Origin: Marsupella aquatica
Taxonomy: Eukaryota; Marchantiophyta
Length of the DNA stretch: 64,000 nt
NCBI GenBank assembly: GCA_973895155.1
Contig: OZ316898.1
Coordinates: 15,872,001-15,936,000, forward strand
Direction of reading: 5' to 3'
Numbering within the stretch: the first letter of the stretch is position 1; each line of letters opens with the position of its first letter. The translations under genes were made by a program, and so were the position numbers. A model generated the notes under the pieces. That model was not told the DNA's origin and did not search any database. It saw only the letters and a list, made by a program, of their open reading frames with translations. Of this stretch, positions 12,243 through 22,504 are shown piece after piece.

Positions 12243-12998
12243 TCACCAAACCAAAGTAATTACTCCCCTATGGAAATTGGGAAAGTATTGTGATTCCACC
12301 ACATCTTTCACAGCAATCCCTACATGGTCCTCACCAAGGATTTCATCGTCAACCACCGCTGTTTCTTGAGGCACAGTGATGGTCCCCGTGGCAACCCTAT
12401 TGGTTCGATCTAAACCGATGTATAGTTCGACCAACTCTGACATCCAATTTGACGGTTGGAAATAGTCACAATTAGTTTTAGAAATTTCAGCTGAGGGAGA
12501 CTCCGCAACAAAACTCCGCTCTATGTTGATATCATCACCCGCATCCTTCTTTGAGAAACTCTTTCTACTTTGGACATCTGCCACATCCCAGAGAACCCAT
12601 GAGTCTTTTGCCTCGTCAATTGTTTCAGCCCCGTTGTGTTTGTAAGGTAAAACCCTACTCCCATGAATGACATCAGTGACCCTCACACTGATCCGTGATT
12701 CACCAAGTAAAATGTTGTGACATCTTTGTGAATTTGTTATCGTTGATAGATATGCGCAAGACAAATCCCAAATAATGCAAGAATCAATGGCATCAAAAAG
12801 GTTTTCTGCCCGAGGCATTGGAAATGGTAGTTTTGTGGTTTGATCAAAAACTTTCTCAATGAGAATGCCCATTCGATTCTCTCTTAACAATATCTTTTGA
12901 ACACTATCTTGCGGTAAGCAGATAGGTGTGAACCCTATCCAAGACAGTGCGCAAATAGGGATCATCCCCATCAAGCAAAATAATAGGTCCCTAAACAA
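12243..12998 (-). pseudogene. DUF8039-like triple-repeat domain at the transposase N-terminus
   Basis: The frame contains three related modules of about 50-80 residues: ILLRENRMGILIEKVFD...LPFP, ILLGESRISVRVTDVIHG...LPY, and ILGEDHVGIAVKDVVES. The first two end in ...DSCIIWDLS and DSWVLWDVA. The pattern (hydrophobic strand, V..V, LP.P, WVLWD) recalls DUF8039 of plant transposon proteins. It is in frame with the transposase segment starting at 12203, separated only by a TGA at 12240-12242, so both probably formed one protein of about 1,180 residues. Role unknown. The true start is unclear, as the frame opens close to the palindrome array. Confidence 0.6.
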
Positions 12999-13028
12999 TC
13001 CTTATCTAGCCCTAAGATCCCTGATCCC

Positions 13029-13930
13029 TATTCAGACGTTGGATAGGGATGATCCCTGTTCAGATGACAGATAGGTTCTCTCATTGTCCAAACAATGGAC
13101 ATAGATGATCCCTGTAAACGGTGGACAGGGATGATCCCTGTCAGAACGGTGGATAGGGTCAGTCACTGTCCAAACGGCAAACAGGGATCATCCTTGCCTA
13201 GCGGCAGATAGTGTCTATCACTGTCCAAAGGGCGGACACAGTTGATCCCTGTCCAAATGGCGGATAGGGTCTATCACTATCCAAACAATAGACATGGATG
13301 ATTCAAGGTCCGAATCACTTAGGATCACTCAACGGTCCTATCTGAAAGTAAAACCTTTCATATTGGGTTCCCATAAACCAAATACCTCAAACGGCAGAGA
13401 GGGATCATCCCTATCCAAATGGCGGACAGGGATCATCCCCATCCAAATGGTGGACAGTGATCATCTCTATCCAAAAGCCGGACAGGGATCATCCCCATCC
13501 AAACGGTGGACAGGGATCATCCCTATCCAAACGGCGGACAGGGATCATCCCCATCCAAAAGCCGGACAGGGATCATCCCCATCCAAATGGTGGACATGGA
13601 TCATCTCTATCCAAAAGCCGGACAGGGATCATCCCCATCCAAACGGTGGACAGGGATCATCCCCATCCAAATGGTGGACAGGGATCATCTCTATCCAAAA
13701 GCCGGACAGGGATCATCCCCATCCAAACGGTGGACAGAGATTATCCCTATCCAAACGGTGGACAGGGATCATCCCCATCCAAACGGTGGACAGGGATCAT
13801 CTCTATCCAAACGGTGGACACACATTATTCTTATCCAAAAGCCGGACAGGGATCATCTCTATCCAAACGGTGGACAGACATCATTCTTATCCAAACAGCA
13901 CATAGGGATGAACCCTATCAAAACAGCTAA
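13029..13930. repeat. 28-bp palindrome array between divergent genes of transposon 1
   Basis: About 32 head-to-tail units of 28 bases. The core is GACAGGGATCATCCCTATCC followed by AAACGGTG, AAATGGTG or AAAAGCCG. Each unit holds a near-perfect palindrome (GGGATCATCCC) that always includes GATC. The first third is more diverged; 13400-13905 is highly regular. It sits between the minus-strand transposase and the plus-strand gene at 14769, so it could act as regulatory, binding or replication DNA. All three forward frames are open here because 28 is not a multiple of three. I do not regard it as coding. Confidence 0.9.
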
Positions 13931-14768
13931 CAGGTATGACCCTTGTACGGACAGTTAACCTCTACACACTTATTTAATGTTTGACCAAAGAAAGGTTGGA
14001 TTGAGATGATCCCAATCGTGAGTTGGGCTGGATACCCTAACCTTAAGTAACTTAGATATACAATTCCTAAATTTGATACCAATGGAATATTTTGGAATTG
14101 AGTTGAAAGTTACCTGTAATGGAAATGATTCTTGAACACAAAACTCACTTAGTTTATGTTATCAAACCAAGTAATAAAACACTTTGTTGAAGGGGTAGTT
14201 ATCAGTAAACTGGTAAACTAAATGCTTCAGGGGTGTGGAAGAAAATTAGATGTTCTATCTAGAAAACAAGAGTGGCTCAATGGGGCTCCGTAATGAACAG
14301 ACCTGGTTGAGAGATTGAATGACAATCTAGAAATGAAAATACCAAATGAGGACCAGCCGGACCAGCCCAAGTATCTTATACCATTTGTTCAAGATCGCTC
14401 TTACGGATAAGGCGATGCGTGATCAGCCTTAAGCAACGGCAGAGTTTAGGGTCGAGTGGATGAGGTAGCCCACGCCACACAACAAATTTGAGCGACACAA
14501 TTTTAGGGCAGCCTTGCGTTTAGGGTTTGCCTCGCACGGCTGTTTTGCCTCGCCTCGCACCTTGGCCTCCCACGTGTTGTGCCTCGCCTTCCACCTCGGC
14601 CCCACCTCGAAGGGGGGGTAAAGGAGGCAAGAGGTCCCACTTGGGCCTCATTTACTTCACTCTCCTCCTGTGCTTCACTCTGCTCCTCCGCTTCACACTA
14701 AAGTTTTTGCCCTAGCCGCCACGTTTAGTGCCCTACAACTAACGCTTTGTGATCCTCCACGTGTCCAT

Positions 14769-16312
14769 ATGGCCACGTGTCACAAGATGGATCCATCTAG
14801 ACCTATTCATGTGTCTTTGGTCATTGAGCCAACAGAGGAGATAGACCTCTCCTCCATTGAGGATGTGGTAGACACGGCCCTCAAGGATTCCAGAGCCTTC
14901 CAATTGCTCAATCCAAGTGAGTATCTTGGTAACAAGTTGAATATTTGTGCAGTGGACAGAGATCATCTCTGTCCAATTGGATAGAGATGATCCCTGTCCA
15001 AGTAGAGTCTAAGTAGAAGATAGTGATCTTTATTAGGAATTGGATAGAGATGATCTCTGTCCAAATTGAGGATAGAGATGATCTCTGTCCAAAACTGAGG
15101 ACAGAGATCATCCCTGTCCAATTGGATAGGGATCATCTATTTCCAAAATGATGATAGAGGATGTCCAACCAGAGGATCGAAACTGTTCTATCAGAGGATG
15201 TCGAGGATCTTTATTTGGAATTGGATAGACATGATCTCTATCCTCTACTTGGATAGGGATGATCTCTGTCCAATTCCTAATAAAGATAATCTTTGTTCGA
15301 TCAGAGGATACTAACGATCTTTATTAGGAATTGGACAGAGATCATCCCTATCCAAGTAGAGGATAGAGATCATCCTTGTCCAATTGGATAGGGATCATCT
15401 CTCTCCAAACTGTGAGAAAACCTCATCTTTGTCAATTACAAATTAAGATTTTCCAAACTAATATGCATGGATGGGACTATTGCAGGGAGCGATCTAAATG
15501 GATTGAAACCAGAAATTTCAGAATCAGATTGCTCCGAGGGAGTCTTGTTGGAGCAGAGCAAACCAGATTTTCGTTGGGGCCTTGAGTTCTCTAGAGTTTA
15601 TTTTGATTTCCTTAGCACGTCAGAGAGACGGGATCCCATTTTGTGCATAAAGGTCAGAACAGAAGATCAAGAGACTCTTGTACTCGGACCTGTAGTCTTC
15701 ATTGGAATTGAAGGAAGAGGGTTTGTTTCCGTCATTCTTGAGCTCCATGAAAGGATACGATGGGTTAAGCTACATCTACCATCAAAGGCGTATTCTTCAG
15801 AGTTCAACGTTGAGTGGTCTGCTGCTGGAGAACTTGGCGTGATGGCAATGGGATTTTTCCATAAGTCGTATTCAACTCAAAAGGTGATTGCTAGAGTGAA
15901 GGGGATTCTTCCACTTGACATCATGTATGGGTTTCAATATGTGAAGCTGGATATCCATAAACACCAAGGGAATTATACATTTCTGGTGACATGGATTTTA
16001 AATAATTTTCTCGACAAGGCAGGATTCCTATCTTCGGAATCAGGTGTTTGCCTTGACAAGCAAATTGCATTTGCAGAGGAGTTTGCGATGGATAATACAA
16101 AAAAGTGGGTAGAATCATTACCCAAGCCTACAAATGTTGCACCAATAGCGGTGAACGAGCTTCCAGTAGTTGTTAACAAAGAAGTTCCCAAACCTAGAAA
16201 AATATCTCAAGAGACAACAACAGGGACTGCAGGAACAACGGCTGGGACAAGCACCGAGGTGTTTACAAAAGACAGCAAACAGCAAACAGGATTTAATAAC
16301 AGAAACTGGTAA
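14769..16312 (+). CDS. unknown two-exon gene of transposon 1 (324 aa)
   Basis: Exon 1 (14769-14916) starts at ATG (MATCHKMDPSRPIHVS) and ends at an AA|GTGAGTAT donor. Exon 2 starts after TTGCAG at 15486, and the codon split (A + GG) keeps the frame, giving LLNP-R-SDLNGLKPEISE. It ends at TAA 16310-16312. The product is about 324 residues with no recognised domain. The middle is globular and hydrophobic (SVILELHERIRWVKLHLPSK, YGFQYVKLDIHKHQG); the tail is Lys/Pro then Thr/Gly-rich (TGTAGTTAGT). The 569-bp intron is filled with GATC palindromes. It may be the 5' part of the gene at 22505, split by the copia insertion. An alternative 3' end by splicing cannot be excluded. Confidence 0.6.
14917..15485 (+). 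repeat. intron packed with GATC palindromes
   Basis: GT-AG intron (GTGAGTAT...TTGCAG). Positions 14950-15415 contain more than ten copies of GGACAGAGATCATCTCTGTCC-type palindromes in both central forms (GATCATC and GATGATC), separated by AATTGGATAGG and CTTTATTAGGAATTGG units. It is the same motif family as the 13029-13930 array but with a longer, irregular spacing. Confidence 0.85.
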
Positions 16313-16468
16313 CAGGAAAAAAAAACTGGTAACAGGGAAATGGGTGGAATTTTTTTTTGAGTTTTTTTTTCTTGGTCGACCAGTTTTTTTTGCTAGCGCC
16401 CGGCGCTGCTAATAATAGCGCCCAAAGCTAGCCAAAAATGTTGCATTGTTATTTTTTTTTGAAAATAA

Positions 16469-16665
16469 TGTTGTAATAGACAACTAAAGGAACACTCAAA
16501 GATACTCCAACAAGATAGATCCATTACTATTGATGAGGGGATATATATATCCCCTTGGTTACATGGTAGGCAAATGCCCTTATACTGGTCCTATGGTTAG
16601 GAGTTCTCATACTATGGTTAAGGGTTCTCGCCCTATGGTTAAGGGGTAAACTAGGGTTTACAACA
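16469..16665 (-). repeat. copia 3' LTR
   Basis: 197 bp, TG...CA ends, identical to 22142-22338. It contains an internal palindrome GGGGATATATATATCCCC and direct repeats of CTATGGTTA. Confidence 0.95.
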
Positions 16666-17169
16666 CTCCCCCTTGGTTAGTTTATGGAGGAGCATAAAGT
16701 AACCACATCTCTTGAACCTAGGGTATAATCCGGTTTAGGGGTCCACCTGTGTGATGTAGCCTCATTAAAACCTCGTCGCTTTCTTCTCGAGGAAAGAGTG
16801 CTACCATCACTTATATAGGTGGTTTCCCATATCTAATGTCCTGGTTAAGCCTTTTTGCCATGTCTTAGTTAGTGTTGATCGTATGTGCTAAGTGGGGTTA
16901 TGTGAATGTTCCTAATGGGTGTCTAGTCTCCCCCTCAGCTCGTTGCCTGGTGTGCGCCTCGTGTTGTTCTTCATGTCGTTTTGCGTATTGCGCTTCGCTT
17001 CGTGTTGTGCTTTGGGTTAGTGAGGCCAAGTCGGGCGTTTTTGCGTTGGTTTGCGTTGTTTCACGTCGGGGATGTGGTGTGGCGCTCGCCGAGTGTGGTG
17101 GTCGGGCATCTGGAGGCGGCTTCATCGGGCGACAGCTTCATCGTTGGGTAATCCTTTCGAGCTTCAGTG

Positions 17170-20100
17170 TTATGAGGTGGGCTTGATCGTGGACAATCTG
17201 CTCATGCCTATACCTTCGAGGTGCGTTCTGTGCAATCCGGCTGGTAGTGGTTTCGTAAACATGTCTGCTCGATTGTCCTGAGATTTGATCCATGCAACAT
17301 TGATACTTTTCCCTTGTTGTTCTTGCGTGAAGAAATACTTGGGGTCAATATGCTTGGTCCTCTCGGTCTTCAGGATTCCGTTGGTTATCTGGTCGATACA
17401 CGCCTTATTGTCTTCGTAGATTGTGGTTGGCTCTGTTATCTGTGGTTTACCGGTGCTGGACCTAATATGATTGATAATGCTTCGTAGCCATACAGCTTCT
17501 CTGCACGCCTCGTATAACGCTATGATTTCCGAGTGGTTGGATGACGTTGTGGTCATCGTTTGCTTTGAACTTCGCCAAGATATTGCTGTCGTCCCCTGTA
17601 AGAACACGTACCCAGTCTGTGATTTGGAGTCCTGGGGGTCCGACAGGTAGCCGGCATCAGTGTAACCGGTAAGCGTATCGGGGCTATTCTTAGGAAAGAA
17701 TAGTCCAAGGTCGATCGTCCCTTGTAGGTATCTCATGATCCTCTTGATGCCGTTCCAATGCCTGATGGTGGGCTGTGCGCTGTGTCTCGCTAAGAGACTG
17801 ACGGCGAACGATATGTCAGGTCTCGTCTGGTTCGCTAGATACATAAGGGCGCCCACCGCTGATAGGTACGGTTTTTCTGATCCCAGTATGGGTTCGTCTT
17901 CTTGGCGCTTCCGAAACATATCTTTGATCGGGTCTAGAGATCTGAGTTCCATCGGGGTGGAGACAGGGTAGGATTTCTGCATGTTGAATTGATGAAGTAT
18001 CTTCTGCGTGTATGTCGATTGGTAAAGGAATATGCCTGTTTCTAAGTGTTCGATCTGCAGGCCTAGGCAGTGGTTGGGTCTTCCAAGGTCCTTCATCTCG
18101 AAGACTCCTTTCAGTGTATGTATTGTGTCTTTCATCATCTGTTTAGTCCCGAATAAGTTCACATCGTCCACGTACAGTGCTAGTATCAGGACTTCGTCCA
18201 TATGCTTTTTGATGAAGATGCAGGGGGCCAGTCCGCTATTTGTAAATCCGAGGGCGAGCATCTCTGTCTGGAATTTCTTATACCAGATTCTGCCGCTCTG
18301 TTTAAGTCCGTTGATGGAACGTAACACTTGGACTGTAAGTTTTGTTGTTAATTTCTTTCCTCTGGTATGCATTGCCTATGTATTTCCACTTTGCATCAAG
18401 AGGGCCTTTGTATCCCCATAAGGTATTATTTGGCTGATGCCCTTTTTAATCTCTGTATTCAGGTTCTGGGACGTCTCCCCCTGAATGTGCTGCTTGACCC
18501 TCTCTATCAGTTCCGGGGGGGCAGTCATGTATATCTCAGTATCGAGTGTGACGTAAAGGTACGCGGTTACCACGTCCATAAGGTTATTAACCAGTTTATG
18601 GTGGACTGAATGTGCTGTGAGATAGCGATATGTAGTAGCGTCCATTACTGGTGAGTATGTTAAATCGTAGTCCCTGCCCGGGATTTGTGTGTAGCCTTTG
18701 GCTACTAGCCGGGCTCGATATCTTACTACTATGCCTTTCTCATTTCGTTTTTTCAAGAATGTAAATCGAGAGTCGGTGTAATGTGTACCTGGTAATGCCA
18801 TTTTAAATGGTCCGAATACTTGTCGCTTGATGAGGGCGTCCATCTCGGTATGTATTGCTGCTTGCCACTTTGGCCAATCTGGTTGTTTCTTTGCCTCGTT
18901 TATAGTGAGCGGATCAGGAATATCGTTGGTGATTTCCTGTATTACGTTATAGGCAAATTGTTCATCAATTTGGGTTGTCGGTCGTTTATATATGTTACCT
19001 GTTTGCATGTATGTGATTGACATTTCCTCGTTTTCTTCGCTCAGTGGGTCGTTTTGATTTATCGCTGTCACGTTAAGTGTGATCGCTGGTTCCAGCGCGG
19101 GTGTACCCAAGTTTGCTGCTGGAGTTTTACGTTGGCGAGGCTGGGAGTCCTTGATCCCTGGTGGTCTGCCTCGCTTTGCTCTGGGGGCTGTTACATTGGC
19201 CGGTGTCGAGGAGGTTTGTACTCGCGATGGCGCATTAGCTGCTAAGTTGTGGGATCTTGTGACATTTGCAGCGTCGTTAAATGAGTCTGGAATCTTTTCG
19301 AGCATTTCATGTAGGTGGAGAAGTCTTCTGACTTCTTCGTCTGCCTGCTTGGTTCTGGGGTCATTTCTGTTTTGGTCTGCTTTCCAATTTATGGGCATTT
19401 TCGTTGTGTCCTTGGATTGTGTTGATGCTGTATTCGTGAGCTGTGGGAATTGATCTTCATAAAAATGGCAGTCCTGATGTCTTGCCTTGAACAGGTCTGC
19501 CGTAGTTGGTTCAAGGTATCTAATGATCGAAGTAGAGTCAAACCCAACATAGATACCTGCATTCCGTTGGGGTTCGAGTTTTGTTCTCTTTGGTCCTAAG
19601 ATAGGCACCATTACCTGGCATCCGAAAACGCGTAGGTGGGACAGGTCCGGTGGTATGCCGAACGCCAGGTGGTATGGTGTCTTAGAGTTATATGCTGACG
19701 GTCTATATTGGATTAGTGCAGCTGCGTGAAGGATGGCATGTCCCCATGCTGATGTGGGTAAGTTTGACTTCATTAACAGTGGTCTTGCCACCATTTGAAG
19801 TCTCTTAATAACCGACTCAGCTATACCGTTCTGAAAATGAACGTGGGGAACTGGATATTGAGTATCGATGCCCGCTGCCCAGCAAAAGTCGTCGAATGTT
19901 CTTGATGTGAACTCGCCAGCTCCATCTACTCTTAATCTTCTTGTAGGATACTCTGGGAACTGTGCTCTTAATTTAAGAATATGTGCTAAGATCCGCGCAA
20001 ATGCCAAGTTGCGGGTAGATAGCAATGAAATCTGCAGCCATTTAGTTGATGAGTCGATGATTACCAGGAAATATTTGAAAGGGCCGCTCGGGGGGTCTAT

Positions 20101-20775
20101 AGGTCCGCAGATATCTGCATTGATCTGCTCTAGGAACTGTGGTATTGAAAATATTGTTTTTGGTATTGATGGTCGTATGGTCATTTTTCCTTGTGAGCAC
20201 GCTATGCAGGCTGTTTTTACCTTTGGCTTGACTGTCTTGGGGATTCCTTTGGAGTCCCTTATAATCCTGTTGTACATAGTGGTACCCGGGTGGCCCAGTC
20301 GACAGTGCCAGATGTATGTCATATCCTCTGATTCTTGGTGTATATGGAATGTTTGGATACTGGTTGCGTATAGGCCTGGGGGGATCAATGCAAATGTTTC
20401 TTTAATGGATGGCTTACCCTGTATGTCTTGTATGATCTGTAATGTCTCTGTTTTGCCCTGAGTATTCGTGCGCAGTTGGAGGTTATTGGATCTGATATCC
20501 TGGAAGCTGATGAGGTTTCGGGTTGCTTTCGGGGCATAAATTGCTGACTTCAAGGTGATTTTAGTTCCTCCTGGTAGTATAAATGTGGCTCGTCCTTTGC
20601 CTTCTTCTATATGATTAAGTCCTGCTATGGTGGTGATAGCGCGGGATGATGGGGTGATGGCCTCGAAATACTTGCTGTGTTTTAAGATAGTATGTGAGGT
20701 TCCGCTGTCGATGATGCCCGTATCGGGGTCGTCTAATGTCGGGTATTTCCAGTCAGTAAGAGAGGTATGTACTTC
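17170..20775 (-). pseudogene. copia pol: protease, integrase, RT, RNase H
   Basis: In one frame from 20775: protease (IIDSGTSHTIL), integrase zinc finger (HCRLGHPG...CIACSQGK), integrase core with D (INADICGPIDPP), D (RVDGAGEFTS) and E (FQNGIAESVIKRL), RT start (FTFLKKRN, VRYRARLVAKGYTQ), then NGLKQSGRIWYKKF, the YVDD catalytic box (LALYVDDVNLFG), and RNase H (SWRSSKQTMTTTSS, YEDNKACI). This is the Ty1/copia order with integrase before RT. The only break is an in-frame TAG at 18373-18375 within RT, between MQSGNT and AMHTRG. The frame ends at TAA just past residues KPTS. Otherwise it looks intact. Confidence 0.9.
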
Positions 20776-21897
20776 TATCTATTCTTGTGTTTCTTCTCTC
20801 TGAGAGGCAATCAATTCTTCTTCTATCTCCATATAATGTCCTTGGGGGTTTTGTCTGGACTTATTTCTGTCGTTTATGTATCTGTGGGCCTCTTGTTCTG
20901 TGGCTGCACATGCGTTTCTAATGTGGCCAATTTTGCCACATCGGTAACACATTTTCTGGGAATTGTTTGCAGTGTCGTATTGGTTGCTTCGTCCTCTTCC
21001 TCTATTATTCATGGTGCCTCTGTGCCACGTGTTATTGGATCCGGAGGGTCGGTTATAAGGTTTGCCTTGTCCTCTGAATTGATTTCTCCCGCCCCTGAAT
21101 TGGTTTCTTCCGCCTCTGAATTGAGTTCGTCCGCCCCGGTAATTTCCTCGTTGTTTGTCTTCATAATTGGTGTAGTGGGTTTCAGGTCGATGTGGTGGGG
21201 GGTCTGATCCTGCTGGGCGCTTTCTGGCGTTTTGCAAGGCCACGATCTGTTGCTTCTCTTCCACAAGTAAGTGAGCAATCAGATCTGAGTACTTAGTGAA
21301 ACGCATGTTCCTATATTGTGTACCTAATGTGATATTAGATTCAGGGAATGTCGATAGTGTCTTATCGATTCTATCTATGTCATTTATTGGATGTCCACAC
21401 ATTTCTAATTGAGATGTAATTCTGCACAGTGCGCTATTGTAATTGGCAATTGTGGTGTGGTCCATGACGCGCAGGTTATGCCAATCCCTTCTTGCCTCTG
21501 GGAGCCATATCTCCCTCATATGATCAAATCGGGCTTTGAGGAGATCCCATAGTTTTCTTGGATTAATTTCGTTCATATACTCATTCTTTAGTTGAGGGGT
21601 TAGATGTTGCCTGAGTAGAAACGCTGCCTTAGCCTTTTGTTTGAGCGTGACATCGATGTCGGTATCTAAGGTGTCTTCAAGGTCTTGTGATGTAAAGTAA
21701 GTTTCGACATCTGTGATCCACGTCAAATAGTTGGATCCGTCGACTTTAAGTGCTGGCCATAATAATTTTTCGACTGTATTCATTATTCGGGATGTCAGTT
21801 GATTTAAGAACTTTGGTGAAGGTTGAATCGAGTGAAGTATCTCGATTGTACAATTGACCGGTTGGAAGCTTGTATATGGAGCTGAGGGAGCTTTCAA
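20776..21897 (-). CDS. copia gag
   Basis: About 372 residues. It has a capsid-type region (WPALKVDGSNYLTWITDVE, KLWDLLKARFDHMREIWLPE), an RGG-rich basic stretch (RGNYRGGRTQFRGGRNQ repeated) and one zinc knuckle CYRCGKIGHIRNAC. It ends at a TAG (context CAA GAA TAG ATA GAA), after which the same frame runs straight into the protease. The gag-pol junction is therefore a single in-frame TAG: either a point mutation or a readthrough signal. Confidence 0.9.
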
Positions 21898-22141
21898 TCA
21901 TGCCAATAAAGTATTAGTCCTTTGGACTCTCGATATGCTGGTCCCGAATTGATGCTCTATGTGAAATTTCGTGTTTTGTAAAAAAATTCAACTCTGAGGC
22001 AAAAGAATGGAGACCAAGAAAAAAAACGGTTATGGCAGTTTCTAAAAAAAAATGCCACTTTACGAGCATTCTCCTCGTGTAAAACTCGATTGCATCTGCT
22101 TGAAAAAAAATGATTTTAGAGACTGGCTCGTGCTGATAACG

Positions 22142-22338
22142 TGTTGTAATAGACAACTAAAGGAACACTCAAAGATACTCCAACAAGATAGATCCATTAC
22201 TATTGATGAGGGGATATATATATCCCCTTGGTTACATGGTAGGCAAATGCCCTTATACTGGTCCTATGGTTAGGAGTTCTCATACTATGGTTAAGGGTTC
22301 TCGCCCTATGGTTAAGGGGTAAACTAGGGTTTACAACA
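22142..22338 (-). repeat. copia 5' LTR
   Basis: 197 bp, identical to the other LTR. It is the 5' LTR because the coding strand is minus. The candidate primer-binding site follows immediately at lower coordinates. Confidence 0.95.
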
Positions 22339-22504
22339 AATAACATGTTTTAGGAGACATTTTTAAATTCTCATTTTTCCTGGTAATAGTGATTTTTTCG
22401 TGGTAACAGCATATTAAAAACAGGAAAAAAAATTCCTGTTTACCTGTTTCCTGTCTCCGTCACTATACCCCAAGCACCAAACAAGTGGTAGGGAAGCGAA
22501 GACT

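Larger units (their letters stand above)
16464..22343 (-). mobile_element. Ty1/copia element, full length, identical LTRs
   Basis: LTRs of 197 bp at 16469-16665 and 22142-22338 (TGTTG...CAACA) show no difference on reading. They are flanked by a 5-bp duplication AATAA (16464-16468, 22339-22343). The polypurine tract AAGGGGGAG lies just inside the 3' LTR (about 16666-16678, minus strand). A candidate primer-binding site, GTTATCAGCACGAGCC, adjoins the 5' LTR at 22141. The coding region is a single minus-strand frame from 21897 to 17170. Identical LTRs mean recent insertion, the youngest event visible inside transposon 1. Confidence 0.95.

Noticed and set aside
13400-13905. CRISPR-like array (regular 28-bp repeats)
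   Set aside because: Units are contiguous with no unique spacers, there are no cas genes, and the context is a plant transposon.
13294-13958. Three overlapping 150-200 codon forward frames rich in DRDHPHPNGG-type repeats
   Set aside because: They are the three frames of a 28-bp tandem repeat that happens to lack stops; no start, splice or conservation argument supports a protein.
17735-20461. Several plus-strand frames of 60-200 codons
   Set aside because: They are antisense shadows of the copia pol gene.
22115-22141. tRNA-like sequence next to the copia LTR
   Set aside because: Only a short primer-binding-site match; no cloverleaf can be drawn.
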